Origin: Bog-756 sp963741055
Lineage (GTDB): Bacteria > Actinomycetota > Acidimicrobiia > Acidimicrobiales > RAAP-2
Reading direction: 5' to 3'
Length of the DNA stretch: 64,000 bases
Assembly (NCBI GenBank): GCA_963741055.1
Contig: CAVUGU010000015.1
Coordinates: 62,001-126,000, forward strand
Shown here: positions 18,446-28,379 of the stretch, in pieces
How positions within the stretch are numbered: the stretch's first letter is position 1
How the letters are laid out: each line of letters opens with the position of its first letter
The notes under the pieces: model-generated
What the model saw: only the letters and a program-made list of their open reading frames with translations
What the model was told of the DNA's origin: nothing
Database searches by the model: none
Program-made: the position numbers and the translations under genes

Positions 18446-20872
18446 ATGAAGGCCCTCGCCCGTTGGTGCGTGCGCCACCGCGTGATCGTGGTGGTGCTCT
18501 GGTTGACCGCGCTGGTCGCCACGATCTTGATCGGCCGGTCGATCGGCACCGCCTACTCCAACAACTTCTCCCTCCCGAACACCGAGTCCACCCGGGCGCT
18601 CTCCACGCTGCAGGCGGCCGCCCCGAAGCTCGCGGGCGACCGCGAGCAGATCGTGTTCCACACGACCGGTGGGACGAAGGTGTCCGACCCGGAGGTGATG
18701 GCGTCGGTCTCCTCGATGCTCCAGCAGGTCGAGAAGATCCCGCACGTGACCTCGGTGGTCAGTCCCTACGCTCCGGAAGGCGCCTCCCAGATCAGTGCCG
18801 ACGGCACCACCGCGTTCGCGACGGTGACCTTCGACCAGCTCTCCCAGAACATCCCCAACTCGGTAGCCCACCAGCTCGTCTCGACCGCGCAGCGTGCGGA
18901 AGGACCCCATGTGCAGGTCGCCGTCGCGGGCCAGGTCGCCGAGGCGGCCGACCGCCAGTCGTTCGGCGGGGCCGGGCTCGGCATCCTCCTCGCCGGAGTC
19001 GTGCTGTTGCTGGTCTTCGGCTCGGTGTTCGCGATGGCACTCCCGCTGCTGTCGGCCCTTGCGTCCCTCGGCACCGCCATCGCGGTGATCGGGATGCTCT
19101 CCCATCTCTTGAAGATGCCGGAATTCTCGACCGAGCTGGTGCTGTTGATCGGCCTCGGCGTCGGGGTCGACTACGCCCTGTTCATCGTCACCCGACACCG
19201 GCAGGGGCTGATCGCCGGCAAAGACATCACCGAGTCCATCGCGACCGCGGTGGACACCTCGGGCGCGCGGTCCTCTTCGCCGGGATCATCGTCTGCATCG
19301 CGCTGCTCGGAATGTTCGCGCTCGGGGTCTCGTTCCTCTACGGGCTGGCGATCGCCGCGTCGATCGGGGTGCTGTTCACCATGATCGCCGCGCTCACCCT
19401 CCTCCCCGCGCTCCTCGGGTTCATCGGTCCGAAGGTGCTCTCCCGCCGGCAGAAGCGCAACCTGGCGGCGAACGGCCCGCGGGTCGTCGGCGACGGGACG
19501 AAGGGGTTCTGGCCGCGGTGGGCCGCGTTCATCGACGCGCGCCCGGTCCTTCCGGCCGTCGCTGCGCTGGCGATCATCGTGCTCGTCGCGATGCCCTTCT
19601 TCTCCCTGCGGCTCGGCTCCTCCGACCAGGGGAACGACCCGGTCGGCACCACCACCCGCCAGGCGTACGACATGCTCGCGGCCGGCTTCGGGCCCGGGTT
19701 CAACGGTCCGCTCCTGCTCGTCGCCTCTGCCGACGGCCAGGCGAACACCGAGGCACTCGACGCGCTGTCGGCCGCGGTCGCCCGCCAGCCCAACGTCGCG
19801 CACGTGACGCCTCCGGAGTCGATGCCCGCAAAGGACGGCAGACAGGTGTCGCTGATCACCGTCTACCCGAAATCGGCACCTCAGGACGCCGCGACGACCG
19901 ACCTGATCCAGCATCTGCGCTCCGAGACCATCCCCGCGACCGTGGCGGGGTCCGGGGAGACCGTCGACGTCGGCGGGAACACTGCGATCTTCGTGGACTT
20001 CGCCAACGTGCTGACCTCGAAGCTGCCGCTCTTCATCGGCCTGGTGGTCCTGCTGTCGTTCGTGCTGCTCGCGATCGTCTTCCGCAGCCTCCTGATCCCC
20101 CTGACCGCGGCGGCGATGAACCTGCTCTCGATCGGGGCCGCCTTCGGCGTGCTGGTGGCGGTCTTCCAGTGGGGGTGGGCCGGCTCGGTGTTCGAGGTCA
20201 ACCGCGCCGGCCCGATCGAGGCCTTCCTTCCGGTGATGCTGTTCGCGATCCTCTTCGGTCTCTCGATGGACTACGAGGTCTTCCTCATCACCCGCATCCA
20301 CGAGGAGTGGCTGATCTCGTGGGGACAACCGCACCGCGGTGCGAAAAGGCGTCGCCGCCACCGGCAAGACGATCACCGCGGCCGCGGTGATCATGATCCT
20401 CGTCTTCGGTTCGTTCATCCTTGGGGGCGAGCGGGTCATCAAGGAGTTCGGACTCGGGCTCGCGGCCGGCATCCTGATGGACGCATTGATCATCCGGATG
20501 GCGATCGTCCCCTCGCTGATGTTCCTCTTCGGCAAGGCCAACTGGTGGTTCCCCCGCTGGCTCGACCGGGTCCTCCCCCACCTGTCGGTCGACCCGGAGC
20601 TCCCCTCCCCTCGGATTCAAAGCTCCCCTCGTCTCCGCCCGACGGGTCTGCCCCGGTCGGGGTCGAATCCGGAAACGGTGCGGCGGGGGGGCCGGTGCGG
20701 ACGGAGAGGCCGGGGAACGGACCGGCGCTCGGCTCGGGTAGGCCGAGCCCGGGAGCTCCCGCGGTGGGACCGTCGACGTCCCCTGGCCCCTGGCCCGGCC
20801 ATCCCTTCCGGACCGTCGACGTCCCCTGGGAGGGGTGCTTCGCCGGTAGTGACATCGATATACATCACGTGA
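18446..20872 (+). CDS. MMPL-family RND transporter (two or more frameshifts)
   Basis: The ATG at 18446 follows CAGGAG. Segment 1 (18446 to ~19260) has MKALARWCVRHRVIVVVLW, a periplasmic loop and GLGVGVDYALFIVTRHR. Segment 2 (~19265 to ~20320) has AVLFAGIIVCIALLGMFAL and LFGLSMDYEVFLITRIHEEW. Segment 3 (20339 onward) has KGVAATGKTITAAAVIMILV and ends near WFPRWLDRVLPHL. The two GVDY/SMDY motifs are the Asp-Tyr proton-relay pairs of MmpL proteins. Restoring one G in the run at 20321-20324 rejoins segments 2 and 3. The true C-terminus is unclear because the tail after ~20600 is Pro/Gly-rich in two frames. It probably exports lipid or drug. Confidence 0.8.
20767..20829. repeat. Pair of 20-bp direct repeats
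   Basis: The 20-mer beginning GGACCGTCGACG and ending TCCCCTGG occurs at 20767-20786 and again, identical, at 20810-20829 (43-bp period), just upstream of the MarR palindrome. Each contains the self-complementary core CGTCGACG. It may be regulatory or just a repeated linker in the transporter's low-complexity tail. Confidence 0.55.
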
Positions 20873-20877
20873 TGTAT
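20860..20877. promoter_or_regulatory. 18-bp perfect palindrome, candidate MarR operator
   Basis: ATACATCACGTGATGTAT reads the same on both strands and lies 71 bp upstream of the marR-like start. Its AT-rich arms stand out in GC-rich DNA, and an 18-bp dyad is the usual size for a winged-helix dimer of the MarR family. A TAGTCT -10-like hexamer at 20937-20942 ends exactly 7 bases before the GTG, suggesting a leaderless transcript. Confidence 0.65.
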
Positions 20878-20948
20878 GAGCCGAGACAATTGGTCCGCCC
20901 GGTGGTCACGGCGAACGGACCCGGGGGTTCATTCGATAGTCTAACTAT

Positions 20949-21511
20949 GTGCCCACCGAACAAACCGAGCTGAACACGGCCGCCCAGGCCGCAGAGGCGG
21001 TCTCTGCCGCGCGGCGCAAGAGGCCACCGCCCAGACGGACGCGACGGGCCCCTCCGTCGACGACCCGGGTGCCGCCGAGGCCGGCGGCAGGACCCTCGGG
21101 CGGACCGCCGCCTGGCTCGGCAAGCAGGTCGAGATCGGCCTCGGGACCGTCGATCTGTCGCTCCCCCAGTACCGGGTGCTCGGTCTCCTCGACGAGCGAT
21201 CGGCCGTCTCTTCCGACTTGGCCGAACGGCTGGCCGTGCGTCCGCCGACGGTCACCGCAGTGGTCGACGGCCTCGTTGCCCGTGGTCTCGTCGAGCGCCG
21301 GACCGTCGTCGCCGACCGGCGGCTCGTCGATCACGTCCTCACCAAAGAGGGGCGCCGGGTCCTCGACCGCGCCGATGGTGCGGTGCAACAGCGGCTCGAG
21401 GACATCGCGGGATGCCTCGGCGAGCCCGACCAGGTGAGCGCAGCGTTCTCCGGTCTCGCAACCTGGCGCCGGGCCTTCCTCGCGTACCGCCTGACGAAGA
21501 AGGTCCAGTGA
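20949..21511 (+). CDS. MarR-family transcriptional regulator (one frameshift)
   Basis: About 187 codons. The GTG at 20949 begins VPTEQTELNTAAQAAEAVSA. Near 21015 the frame moves and continues as AQEATAQTDATGPSVDD, then LSLPQYRVLGLLDER. The winged helix (SDLAERLAVRPPTVTAVVDG, LVERRTVVADRRLVDHVLT with the wing DRR) is complete. The last codons overlap the ABC exporter start (GTGA), so the regulator and the two exporter genes form one operon. It is likely a repressor that releases the operon when a substrate of the exporter binds (inference from family and context). Confidence 0.8.
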
Positions 21512-23436
21512 GCGGCCGGATCCTGCGCCACCGACGCGCGGTCCCAGCCGGTCCCCGCCACCGCCTTCGAACCGGTCGCGGAAGCTCCTCGCAGCGAGGC
21601 CCCACGGGCCGGCATCGACCCGGACAAGTCGTTGCCGTGGCTCCGCCGCGTGCTCCCGATCATGCGCGCCCACAAGGGGGTGTTCATCACCTCGCTGGTG
21701 CTCGCGTTCGTGGGCCTGGTCCTCCAGGTCCAGATCCCCAACCTGGTGAACAACGCGATCAACAACTCGATCGTGAGCCACCACACCCCGATCTCCCACT
21801 ACGTCTGGTGGATCGTCGCGCTCGGCGTCGTCGGCGGCATCGCCGGCTACATCTCGCGTCTGTTCCTCATGGAGACCGCCTACGACATGGAGTACGACCT
21901 CCGGAACATCATCTACGAGCACCTCACGAAGATGTCGTTCTCCTTCTACGACCGGGTCCAGTCCGGTCAGTTGATCTCACGGGCCAACTCGGACATCCGC
22001 TCGGTCCAGATGTACATGACCTTCGCACCGATGATCCTGGTCCAGTGCTCGATCGCGGTGGTCGCCTTCGGCTACATGCTCTCCTACAGCGTGCCGCTCG
22101 CGTTTCTGGCAATGGCAACCATGCCGTTCGTCTACCTGACCGGCGTGCGCATGCGCCGCTCGATGTTCCCGGTGTCGTGGATCATCCAGTCCCGCCTCGC
22201 CGACGTGGCCACGATCGTCGACGAGAACGTGAACGGGGTGCGGGTGGTGAAGTCCTTCGCCGCCGAGCAGAACCAGCTGCGCTCACTGGAGGGTGCCGCC
22301 GACCGGCTCCAGTGGAGCTACATCAAAGACGCCGACCTGCGAGCCCGGTTCACCCCGCTCGTGCAGAACCTGCCACAACTGGGTCTCGCCCTCGTGCTGC
22401 TGGTCGGCGGGTACATGGTCATCCACGGCACCTTGAGCTCGGCGCCATCTTCGCCTTTCCCGCGTATCTCCTCATGCTCCAAGCGCCGTTCATGATGCTC
22501 GGGATGCTGATCATGATGGGTCAGCGCGCGGCGGCCTCGGCAGACCGGATCTACGAGATCCTCGACGAGCAGCCGACCGTCACCGACTCCCCGGACGCGG
22601 TCGACCTGGTCGACTGCAAGGGCGACGTCCAGTTCTCCCACGTGGACTTCGCCTACAACGACGACGCCGAGCAATTGGTGCTCGCCGACTTCGACCTGCA
22701 CATCCGACCCGGCGAGACCGTCGCCCTGGTGGGACGGACCGGTTCGGGCAAATCGACCGTCGCCCGGCTCCTCAACCGCTTCTACGACGTGAAGCACGGC
22801 TCGGTGCGGATCGACGGGCACGACGTGCGCGACCTCACACTCGCCAGTCTGCGGGCAAACGTCGGAGTCGTCCTCGACGAGCCCTTCCTCTTCTCGATGT
22901 CGATCCGCGACAACATCGCCTACGGAAAGCCCTCGGCCTCGCTCGAGGAAGTGGAGCGCGCCGCGCGGGCAGCCGGGGCCGAGGAGTTCGTCCTCGACCT
23001 TCCGGAGGGTTACGACACGGTGGTGGGCGAGCGCGGCTACACGCTCTCGGGTGGGCAACGTCAGCGCATCGCCATTGCGCGCACGTTGCTGGTCAACCCG
23101 CCGATCACCGTGCTCGACGACGCGACGAGCGCGATCGACGTGCAGGTCGAACAGGTCATCCACGCCGGTCTGCGCACCGAGATGGAAGGTCGCACCACCC
23201 TGATCATCGCCCACCGCCTCTCGACCATCGCGCTGGCCGATCGGGTGGTCCTCCTCGACCAGCACAAGGTGGTGGCCGACGGCACCCACACCGAACTCCT
23301 CGAGACGACCCCGCTCTACGCCGAGATCCTCGCCCAGGCCTCCGAGTTCGAGCTCGAGACCGACCGTGAAGGCGTCGACTCGAGCGGCCTCGACGGGTTC
23401 CTCGACGAGGTCTTCACCCCCGGGGGGCGGTCATGA
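21508..23436 (+). CDS. ABC exporter half-transporter A, degenerate ATP site (two frameshifts)
   Basis: The GTG at 21508 overlaps the MarR stop (GTGA). The N-terminus is in a shifted frame; from 21632 the frame reads LPWLRRVLPIMRAHKG with six membrane segments to about 22440, then shifts again to FAFPAYLLMLQAPFMMLGM and the ATPase domain. Walker A is GRTGSGKST and the signature is LSGGQRQRIAIA. Walker B is ITVLDDATSAID, with Asp where the catalytic Glu is expected. Asp at this place marks the non-hydrolysing site of heterodimeric exporters. Its partner gene overlaps by 4 bp (ATGA). Probably a multidrug or lipid exporter. Confidence 0.85.
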   Translation: MSGRILRHRRAVPAGPRHRLRTGRGSSSQRGPTGRHRPGQVVAVAPPRAPDHARPQGGVHHLAGARVRGPGPPGPDPQPGEQRDQQLDREPPHPDLPLRLVDRRARRRRRHRRLHLASVPHGDRLRHGVRPPEHHLRAPHEDVVLLLRPGPVRSVDLTGQLGHPLGPDVHDLRTDDPGPVLDRGGRLRLHALLQRAARVSGNGNHAVRLPDRRAHAPLDVPGVVDHPVPPRRRGHDRRRERERGAGGEVLRRRAEPAALTGGCRRPAPVELHQRRRPASPVHPARAEPATTGSRPRAAGRRVHGHPRHLELGAIFAFPAYLLMLQAPFMMLGMLIMMGQRAAASADRIYEILDEQPTVTDSPDAVDLVDCKGDVQFSHVDFAYNDDAEQLVLADFDLHIRPGETVALVGRTGSGKSTVARLLNRFYDVKHGSVRIDGHDVRDLTLASLRANVGVVLDEPFLFSMSIRDNIAYGKPSASLEEVERAARAAGAEEFVLDLPEGYDTVVGERGYTLSGGQRQRIAIARTLLVNPPITVLDDATSAIDVQVEQVIHAGLRTEMEGRTTLIIAHRLSTIALADRVVLLDQHKVVADGTHTELLETTPLYAEILAQASEFELETDREGVDSSGLDGFLDEVFTPGGRS

Positions 23437-25386
23437 CCTGGGGCGGTGGTGGCATGGGGTTCGGCGGTGCGCCAGGCGGCTTCGGCCGGCCGGCCGCTCC
23501 GGGGCTCCCCTTCGCCGGGATCCCCTCCGAGCTGCAGACCGGTGTCGACCGCTTGCTCGAGTCGGAACCGGAGCACCCCGAGCCGGACGCGGTCTTCAGC
23601 CAGACCGCCTCCGAGCGCGAGCTACGACGGCTCAACCTCTGGCGCCTGCTGACCAAGTACCGGGGGATGCTCCTGCTCTCCGCGTTCCTGATCGCGGTCA
23701 TCGCGGTGGCCTCACAGGCCGGACCGAAGCTCACCGAGGTCGCCATCAACGACGGGATCGTCCACAAGAACTTCGCGATCGTCGCGGCGATGGCCGGCGC
23801 CTACGTGCTCGCCGTGGTCATCACCGCAGTGGCCCAGCGCTTCCAAGTGAAGAGCCTCGGGGCGTCTCGCCGCCTGGGTGATGAACGATCTTCGCGTCCA
23901 GATCTTCGCCCACCTCCAGCGGCTCTCGCTCGGCTTCTTCACCGAGGAGAAGGCCGGCGTGATCATGTCGAGGATGACCAGCGACATCGAGAACCTCCAG
24001 CAGCTCCTGCAGGACGGGCTCTCCCAGCTGGCCATCCAGGTGCTGACCATGGTGGTCATCACCGTCATCCTCTTCACCACCAGCGTGCCGCTCGCGGCGA
24101 TCACGGTCCTGCTGATCGTCCCGGCGCTGGTGATCGCCTCGCTCTGGTTCAAGCGCGCGTCCGAACGCGGCTACGTGCGGGTCCGCGACGGGATCGCCAA
24201 CGTGCTCGCCGACCTCGACGAGAGCCTGCACGGCGTGCGGATCGTGACCGCTCACAACCGTCAGCGGCACAACATCGTCCACCACCGGAACGTCGTCGGC
24301 GACTACCGCGACGCCAACGTCTACACCGCGCACGTGAACGCCCTCTACGGCCCGGGCACTCAGATGTTGAGCGTGCTCGGACAGGCCGCGCTGCTCGGCA
24401 TCGGCGGGGTGATGGTGCTCCACCACTCGCTGTCGATCGGCGCGCTGGTCGCCTTCTTCCTCTACCTGGGCCGCTTCCTCCAGCCGATCCAGCTACTCGT
24501 CCAGCAGTACAACACCTTCCAGCAGGGGCAGGCCTCGATCATCAAGCTCCGGACGCTCGTCGACACCCAACCCGAAGTCCTCGAGGCGCCCGGTGCGACC
24601 GAGCTTCCCCCGATCACCGGCCGGATCGCCTTCGACGACGTCTCGTTCGGCTACGACCCCTCGGTCCCGGTCCTCGAGGACGTCGACCTCACCGTCGAGC
24701 CGGGTGAGACGGTCGCCTTCGTCGGCCCGACCGGAGCCGGCAAGTCGACGCTCGCCAAACTGGTGACCCGGTTCTACGACCCGACCGCCGGCCGGGTGCT
24801 CATCGACGGCCACGACCTGCGCGACGTGACCCTCCACTCGTTGCGGAGCCAGCTCGGGGTGGTCCCCCAGGAACCGTTCCTCTTCGCGGGGACGATCGGC
24901 GACAACATCGCGTTCGCCCGGCCGACCGCGCCGGACAGCGAGATCCGCGAGGCGGTCGAACGGGTCGGGCTCACCGACGTGATCGACGCGATGGGCAACG
25001 GCCTCGACACCGTGGTCCATGAGCGGGGCCAGACGCTCTCCTCCGGGGAGCGCCAGCTCATCGCGCTCGCCCGCGCCTTCCTCGCCCATCCCCGTGTCCT
25101 CGTGCTCGACGAGGCCACCTCCAATCTCGACCTCAAGTCGGAAACGAAGATCGAAGCCGCGCTCGACGTCCTCCTCGAGAACCGGACCGCGATCCTGATC
25201 GCCCACCGGCTCTCGACCGCGATGAGAGCCGATCGGATCGCGGTCGTCGACGGCGGGCGCATCGTCGAGGTCGGCCCGCACACCGAGCTGGTCGAGTCCG
25301 GTGGCCTGTACGCCGAGATGTACGAGACCTGGATCCGCCACGCAGAGGGCGGACAGCGCGAGGAGGTCGGCGACCTGGCTCGCTGA
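23433..25386 (+). CDS. ABC exporter half-transporter B, catalytic site (one frameshift)
   Basis: The ATG at 23433 overlaps the stop of half-transporter A. There is a Gly-rich N-terminus, then six membrane segments starting near LLLSAFLIAVIAVAS. The frame breaks at 23859-23862: reading GGGG as GGG joins VKSLG to RLAAWVMNDLRVQIFAHLQRL. Walker A is GPTGAGKST and Walker B is VLVLDEATSNLD with the catalytic Glu. The H-loop is IAHRLST. The signature is LSSGERQ rather than LSGGQ. This half thus supplies the active Walker B and the altered signature, complementary to half A. Membrane exporter, substrate unknown. Confidence 0.87.
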
Positions 25387-25392
25387 GGAGCC

Positions 25393-26793
25393 TCAGGGCG
25401 TCGGGGGGACGCGTCCCGCCCAGGGCTCGGCGGACTCCAGCTGAGCCGCGACCCGGAGCAGCTGTGCCTCGCGCCAGGGACCGGCCACCACCTGCACGCC
25501 GACCGGCAGTCCCGAAGGAGCCATGTGCAGCGGGAGGCTGATCGCCGGCTGGCCGGTCATGTTGTACAAGCAGGTGAACGCGGCCATCGCCACGATCTCG
25601 GCGGTGGGACCGGCCGAGGCGAGGACCGCCTCGAGAAGTCCTGCCTTCGGTGGTTCGATGGCCATGGTCGGCGTGACCAGAAGGTCGAACTCGTCGTCGA
25701 ACCGCCGCACCACGGTGCGGGAGAAACGGGCCAGCTCCGAGTACGAGCGCACCATGGTGAGGCTGTCGACGTTCCGGCCGGCCTCGTAGCCGTTCCGGTC
25801 GTGGGGTTCGACCTTCGACCAGTCGATCCCCTCCAACTCGCCGAGCCCCGCGTTGACCACGTTGAGGAACGGCAGGAACGCCGCCGGATCGAGGACGTCG
25901 GCGTCGAGGCGGGTGACGTGATGGCCGAGGGACTCGAGCAGGTTCCCGGCGCGCTCGACCGCGGCCGCCGGCTCCGGCGCAACCGGCAGATCCAGTGCGG
26001 AGGTCGTGCAGAGCGCCACTCGCAGACGGCCGGGATCGGCACCCACCTCCTCGGCAAAGGGCCGATCGGGCGCCGGTGCGTTCGACCACGCGTACGGATC
26101 GGGCGCGCCGATCACGTCGAGCACGGCTGCGGTGTCGGCGACCGTTCGGGTGAGGACGCCCTCGGTCGCCATCCCCATCCACTGCGGCGCGGTCGAGGGG
26201 ATCCGGCCTCGGCTCGGCTTGAGGCCGACCAGCCCGCAGCACGAGGACGGGATCCGAATCGAGCCGCCGCCGTCGCCGCCCTGGGCGATCGGGAACATGC
26301 CCGACGCCACCGCGGCGGCCGCACCACCGCTCGAGCCGCCCGGGGTGTGCTCGGTGTCCCAGGGATTGCGGGTCACGCCGTAGCGGAGGTTCTCGGTGAT
26401 GGTGATCGAGCCGAACTCGGGTGTGTTGGTCCGGCCGGTCAGGACGAAGCCCGCGTCGACCAAGCGGTCGGCCACGATCTCGCTCTTGGTCGACGGCTCC
26501 GCGGACGCCCCGTTCGAGCCGAGGGTGAGCGGCTGTCCCGCGACCGGGAGAAGGTCCTTGATCGGGAGGGGCACACCGGCGAAGGGCGCCAGCGCCTCCG
26601 CGCCCGAAGCGATCCGGTCGGCGAGCGCACGGGCTTGCGCCCTCGCCGCGTCGTCGTTGCGCCAGATGACCGCGTTGAGGGAAGGGTTCCGAGCGTCGAC
26701 CCGTGCGAGGCACTCGTCGAGGACCTCGACCGGGCTCACCTCCTTCTTCCGGATCGCGGCCGCGACCTCGAGGGCGGTTGCGTGCTCGTCCAT
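25393..26793 (-). CDS. Amidase signature family hydrolase
   Basis: 466 residues, intact. The ATG at 26793 lies 2 bp after the preceding stop. The Ser-cisSer-Lys triad is K79 (PIKDLL), the serines of PGGSSGG (S154/S155) and nucleophile S178 in GGDGGGSIRIP. The end PLHMAPSGLPVGVQVVAG is standard for the family. It hydrolyses an amide or aryl-acyl bond in the cytoplasm; the substrate cannot be read from sequence. GatA is unlikely because no GatB/C neighbours are present. It is the last gene of the MFS-MerR-hydrolase group, translationally coupled to the DUF6295 gene. Confidence 0.85.
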   Translation of the reverse strand: MDEHATALEVAAAIRKKEVSPVEVLDECLARVDARNPSLNAVIWRNDDAARAQARALADRIASGAEALAPFAGVPLPIKDLLPVAGQPLTLGSNGASAEPSTKSEIVADRLVDAGFVLTGRTNTPEFGSITITENLRYGVTRNPWDTEHTPGGSSGGAAAAVASGMFPIAQGGDGGGSIRIPSSCCGLVGLKPSRGRIPSTAPQWMGMATEGVLTRTVADTAAVLDVIGAPDPYAWSNAPAPDRPFAEEVGADPGRLRVALCTTSALDLPVAPEPAAAVERAGNLLESLGHHVTRLDADVLDPAAFLPFLNVVNAGLGELEGIDWSKVEPHDRNGYEAGRNVDSLTMVRSYSELARFSRTVVRRFDDEFDLLVTPTMAIEPPKAGLLEAVLASAGPTAEIVAMAAFTCLYNMTGQPAISLPLHMAPSGLPVGVQVVAGPWREAQLLRVAAQLESAEPWAGRVPPTP

Positions 26794-26795
26794 GC

Positions 26796-27066
26796 TCAGG
26801 CGCCGGCCAGCAGGTTCTCCGGCACCGACTCGAGGGTCTCGAGGATCGCATGGGCGAGCGCCCGCGCCGAGCCCGGGTCGAGCTCGAGTGCCACCCGCGC
26901 GCCCGCGTCCCCTCGACGGGTTGAGGACGTCGATGTTGAGCGAATGCTCCACGCTGGCGTGGACGGGATGGTCGAAGTAGACGCTGGCGTCCGACACCGG
27001 GAACCAGCCCTCTGCTCCCTTCCCGCTCCCTCGCACGGTCACCGCGGTGGTCCGATAGGTGCACAT
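26796..27066 (-). CDS. DUF6295-like small protein (one frameshift)
   Basis: About 90 codons starting MCTYRTTAVTVRGSGKGAEG, then WFPVSDASVYFDHP and HSLNIDVLNPS. The continuation is in another frame: GDAGARVALELDPGSARALA ending ENLLAGA with TGA at 26798-26796. Restoring one base in the CCCC run at 26909-26912 (plus strand) joins them. The MCTY...GSGKGA...YFDHPVHA..EH pattern matches a conserved small actinobacterial family of unknown function. Uncorrected, the frame reads on into the amidase and would be mistaken for an N-terminal extension of it. Confidence 0.7.
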
Positions 27067-27096
27067 GGCTTTCTCCTCTCAGTCGCTCAGGTGGCG

Positions 27097-27840
27097 TCAG
27101 TCGCTCAGGTGGCGACCGAAGAACGACCAGATGAGCTGCCACGCTTCCTTCGCCACTTCGGGGCGGTAGCTCGGCCGGTCGACCGAGAAGAAGGCGTGAC
27201 CCGCACCCTCGAAGGAGTGGAACTCGAACTCCTTCCCCGCCTCGGTGAGCGCCTTTTCCAACTCGTCGACCTGCGACGGCGAAGGGAACTGGTCCTCGGC
27301 GCCGAAGAGGCCGAGCAACGGACACGAGAGGTTTCCGGCCAACCCGACGATGGGCTCGACCTTCAGCGGAAACCCGTCGGGAGGGGTGCCGACGACGAAG
27401 GCGCCGTAGCAGTCCACCGCGGCGTCGAGGGGGAGGCTGCAGGCCGCCAGGAACGACTGGCGCCCACCGGAGCAGTAGCCGATGGTGGCCACCTTCCCGT
27501 TCGAGAGCGACATCTCGCGGAGGTACGCCGCGGCACCCGCGACGTCGCCCACGAGGCGCGAGTCGGGGACGCCGCCTTGCGCCCGCGCCGCGGCGGCCGC
27601 GTCGTCGGAGCTCGCACCCGGTGCCTCGCGGCTGTAGAGGTTCGGGCAGAGCGCGAGGTAGCCGTGCACCGCGAAGGTGCGGGTGATCTCCTTCGTGCCC
27701 TCGTCGTATCCCGGCATGTGGTGGATCACCACCACCGAACCGGTCGGGGGCCCGTCGAGCGGCTGGGCGAGGTAGGCCTCGATGGCGTCCCCCCCGTCGC
27801 CGCTGATCTCGACGGTCTCGGCTCGCATCGCATCGCTCAC
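27097..27840 (-). CDS. Dienelactone hydrolase family protein
   Basis: 247 residues from the GTG at 27840, chosen for the GGGAGAG ribosome site 6 bp ahead; an ATG at 27879 is the alternative. Alpha/beta hydrolase with nucleophile C123 in IGYCSGG, D183 in FGAEDQFPS and H215 in EGAGHAFF, the Cys-Asp-His triad of dienelactone hydrolases. It would open lactone or ester rings formed in aromatic degradation, in the cytoplasm. It sits 54 bp after the MerR gene and 30 bp before the DUF6295 gene, consistent with a detoxification or catabolic operon. Confidence 0.85.
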   Translation of the reverse strand: MSDAMRAETVEISGDGGDAIEAYLAQPLDGPPTGSVVVIHHMPGYDEGTKEITRTFAVHGYLALCPNLYSREAPGASSDDAAAAARAQGGVPDSRLVGDVAGAAAYLREMSLSNGKVATIGYCSGGRQSFLAACSLPLDAAVDCYGAFVVGTPPDGFPLKVEPIVGLAGNLSCPLLGLFGAEDQFPSPSQVDELEKALTEAGKEFEFHSFEGAGHAFFSVDRPSYRPEVAKEAWQLIWSFFGRHLSD

Positions 27841-27894
27841 GGTTGCTCTCCCATCACTCGGCACCCGGTCATCTCGCATCGTGGCATGGGGAGG

Positions 27895-28374
27895 TCACCC
27901 CTCGCCGCCCTCCTCGAGCTCGCGGCGCGTCTCGCGCAGCCGGACCGCCTTGGCGGCTCGCTCGTCACGGAAGCTGCCGATGCGGGCGAGGGTGGTGTCG
28001 AGACGTTCGAGGAGCTTGTCGTTGGCCTCGATCGCCTCGTCGAGGAGCTCGCGTCGGCGCTCGGCCGGGATCTCTCCCGAGTGGTACTCGGAGCGCACCC
28101 GGTCGAGCACGTCGACGTCTTCGGTGTCGAGCACCACCCGGACCTCGGAGAGGGAGAAGCCGAGCAGCTCCTGCAGATCGCGGATGCGCTCCACCCGGGC
28201 CATGTCGGCGGCGGAGTAGAGACGCTCCCCTCTCCCCCGGTAGCTGCTCGGCCGGATGAGCCCGAGCTCCTCCCAGTAGCGCAGGGTGCGGGTGGTGAGG
28301 CCGCACATCTTGGCCACCTCACCGATGCGGAGGACGACCGGCGGTCGCTCGGTGGTCGCGTGGCGGGGGCTCAC
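27895..28374 (-). CDS. MerR-family transcriptional regulator
   Basis: 159 residues with a GTG start. The N-terminal winged helix VLRIGEVAKMCGLTTRTLRY, then WEELGLIRPSSYRGRGERLYSA is canonical MerR. A coiled-coil dimer helix covers ~80-150 (AERRRELLDEAIEANDKLLE). There is no Cys pair of metal sensors, so it more likely senses an organic ligand or acts as a structural activator. It lies 5 bp after the MFS stop, so it is cotranscribed with the exporter. Its likely target is the 28-bp inverted repeat upstream of the MFS gene. Confidence 0.85.
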   Translation of the reverse strand: MSPRHATTERPPVVLRIGEVAKMCGLTTRTLRYWEELGLIRPSSYRGRGERLYSAADMARVERIRDLQELLGFSLSEVRVVLDTEDVDVLDRVRSEYHSGEIPAERRRELLDEAIEANDKLLERLDTTLARIGSFRDERAAKAVRLRETRRELEEGGEG

Positions 28375-28379
28375 CGTCC

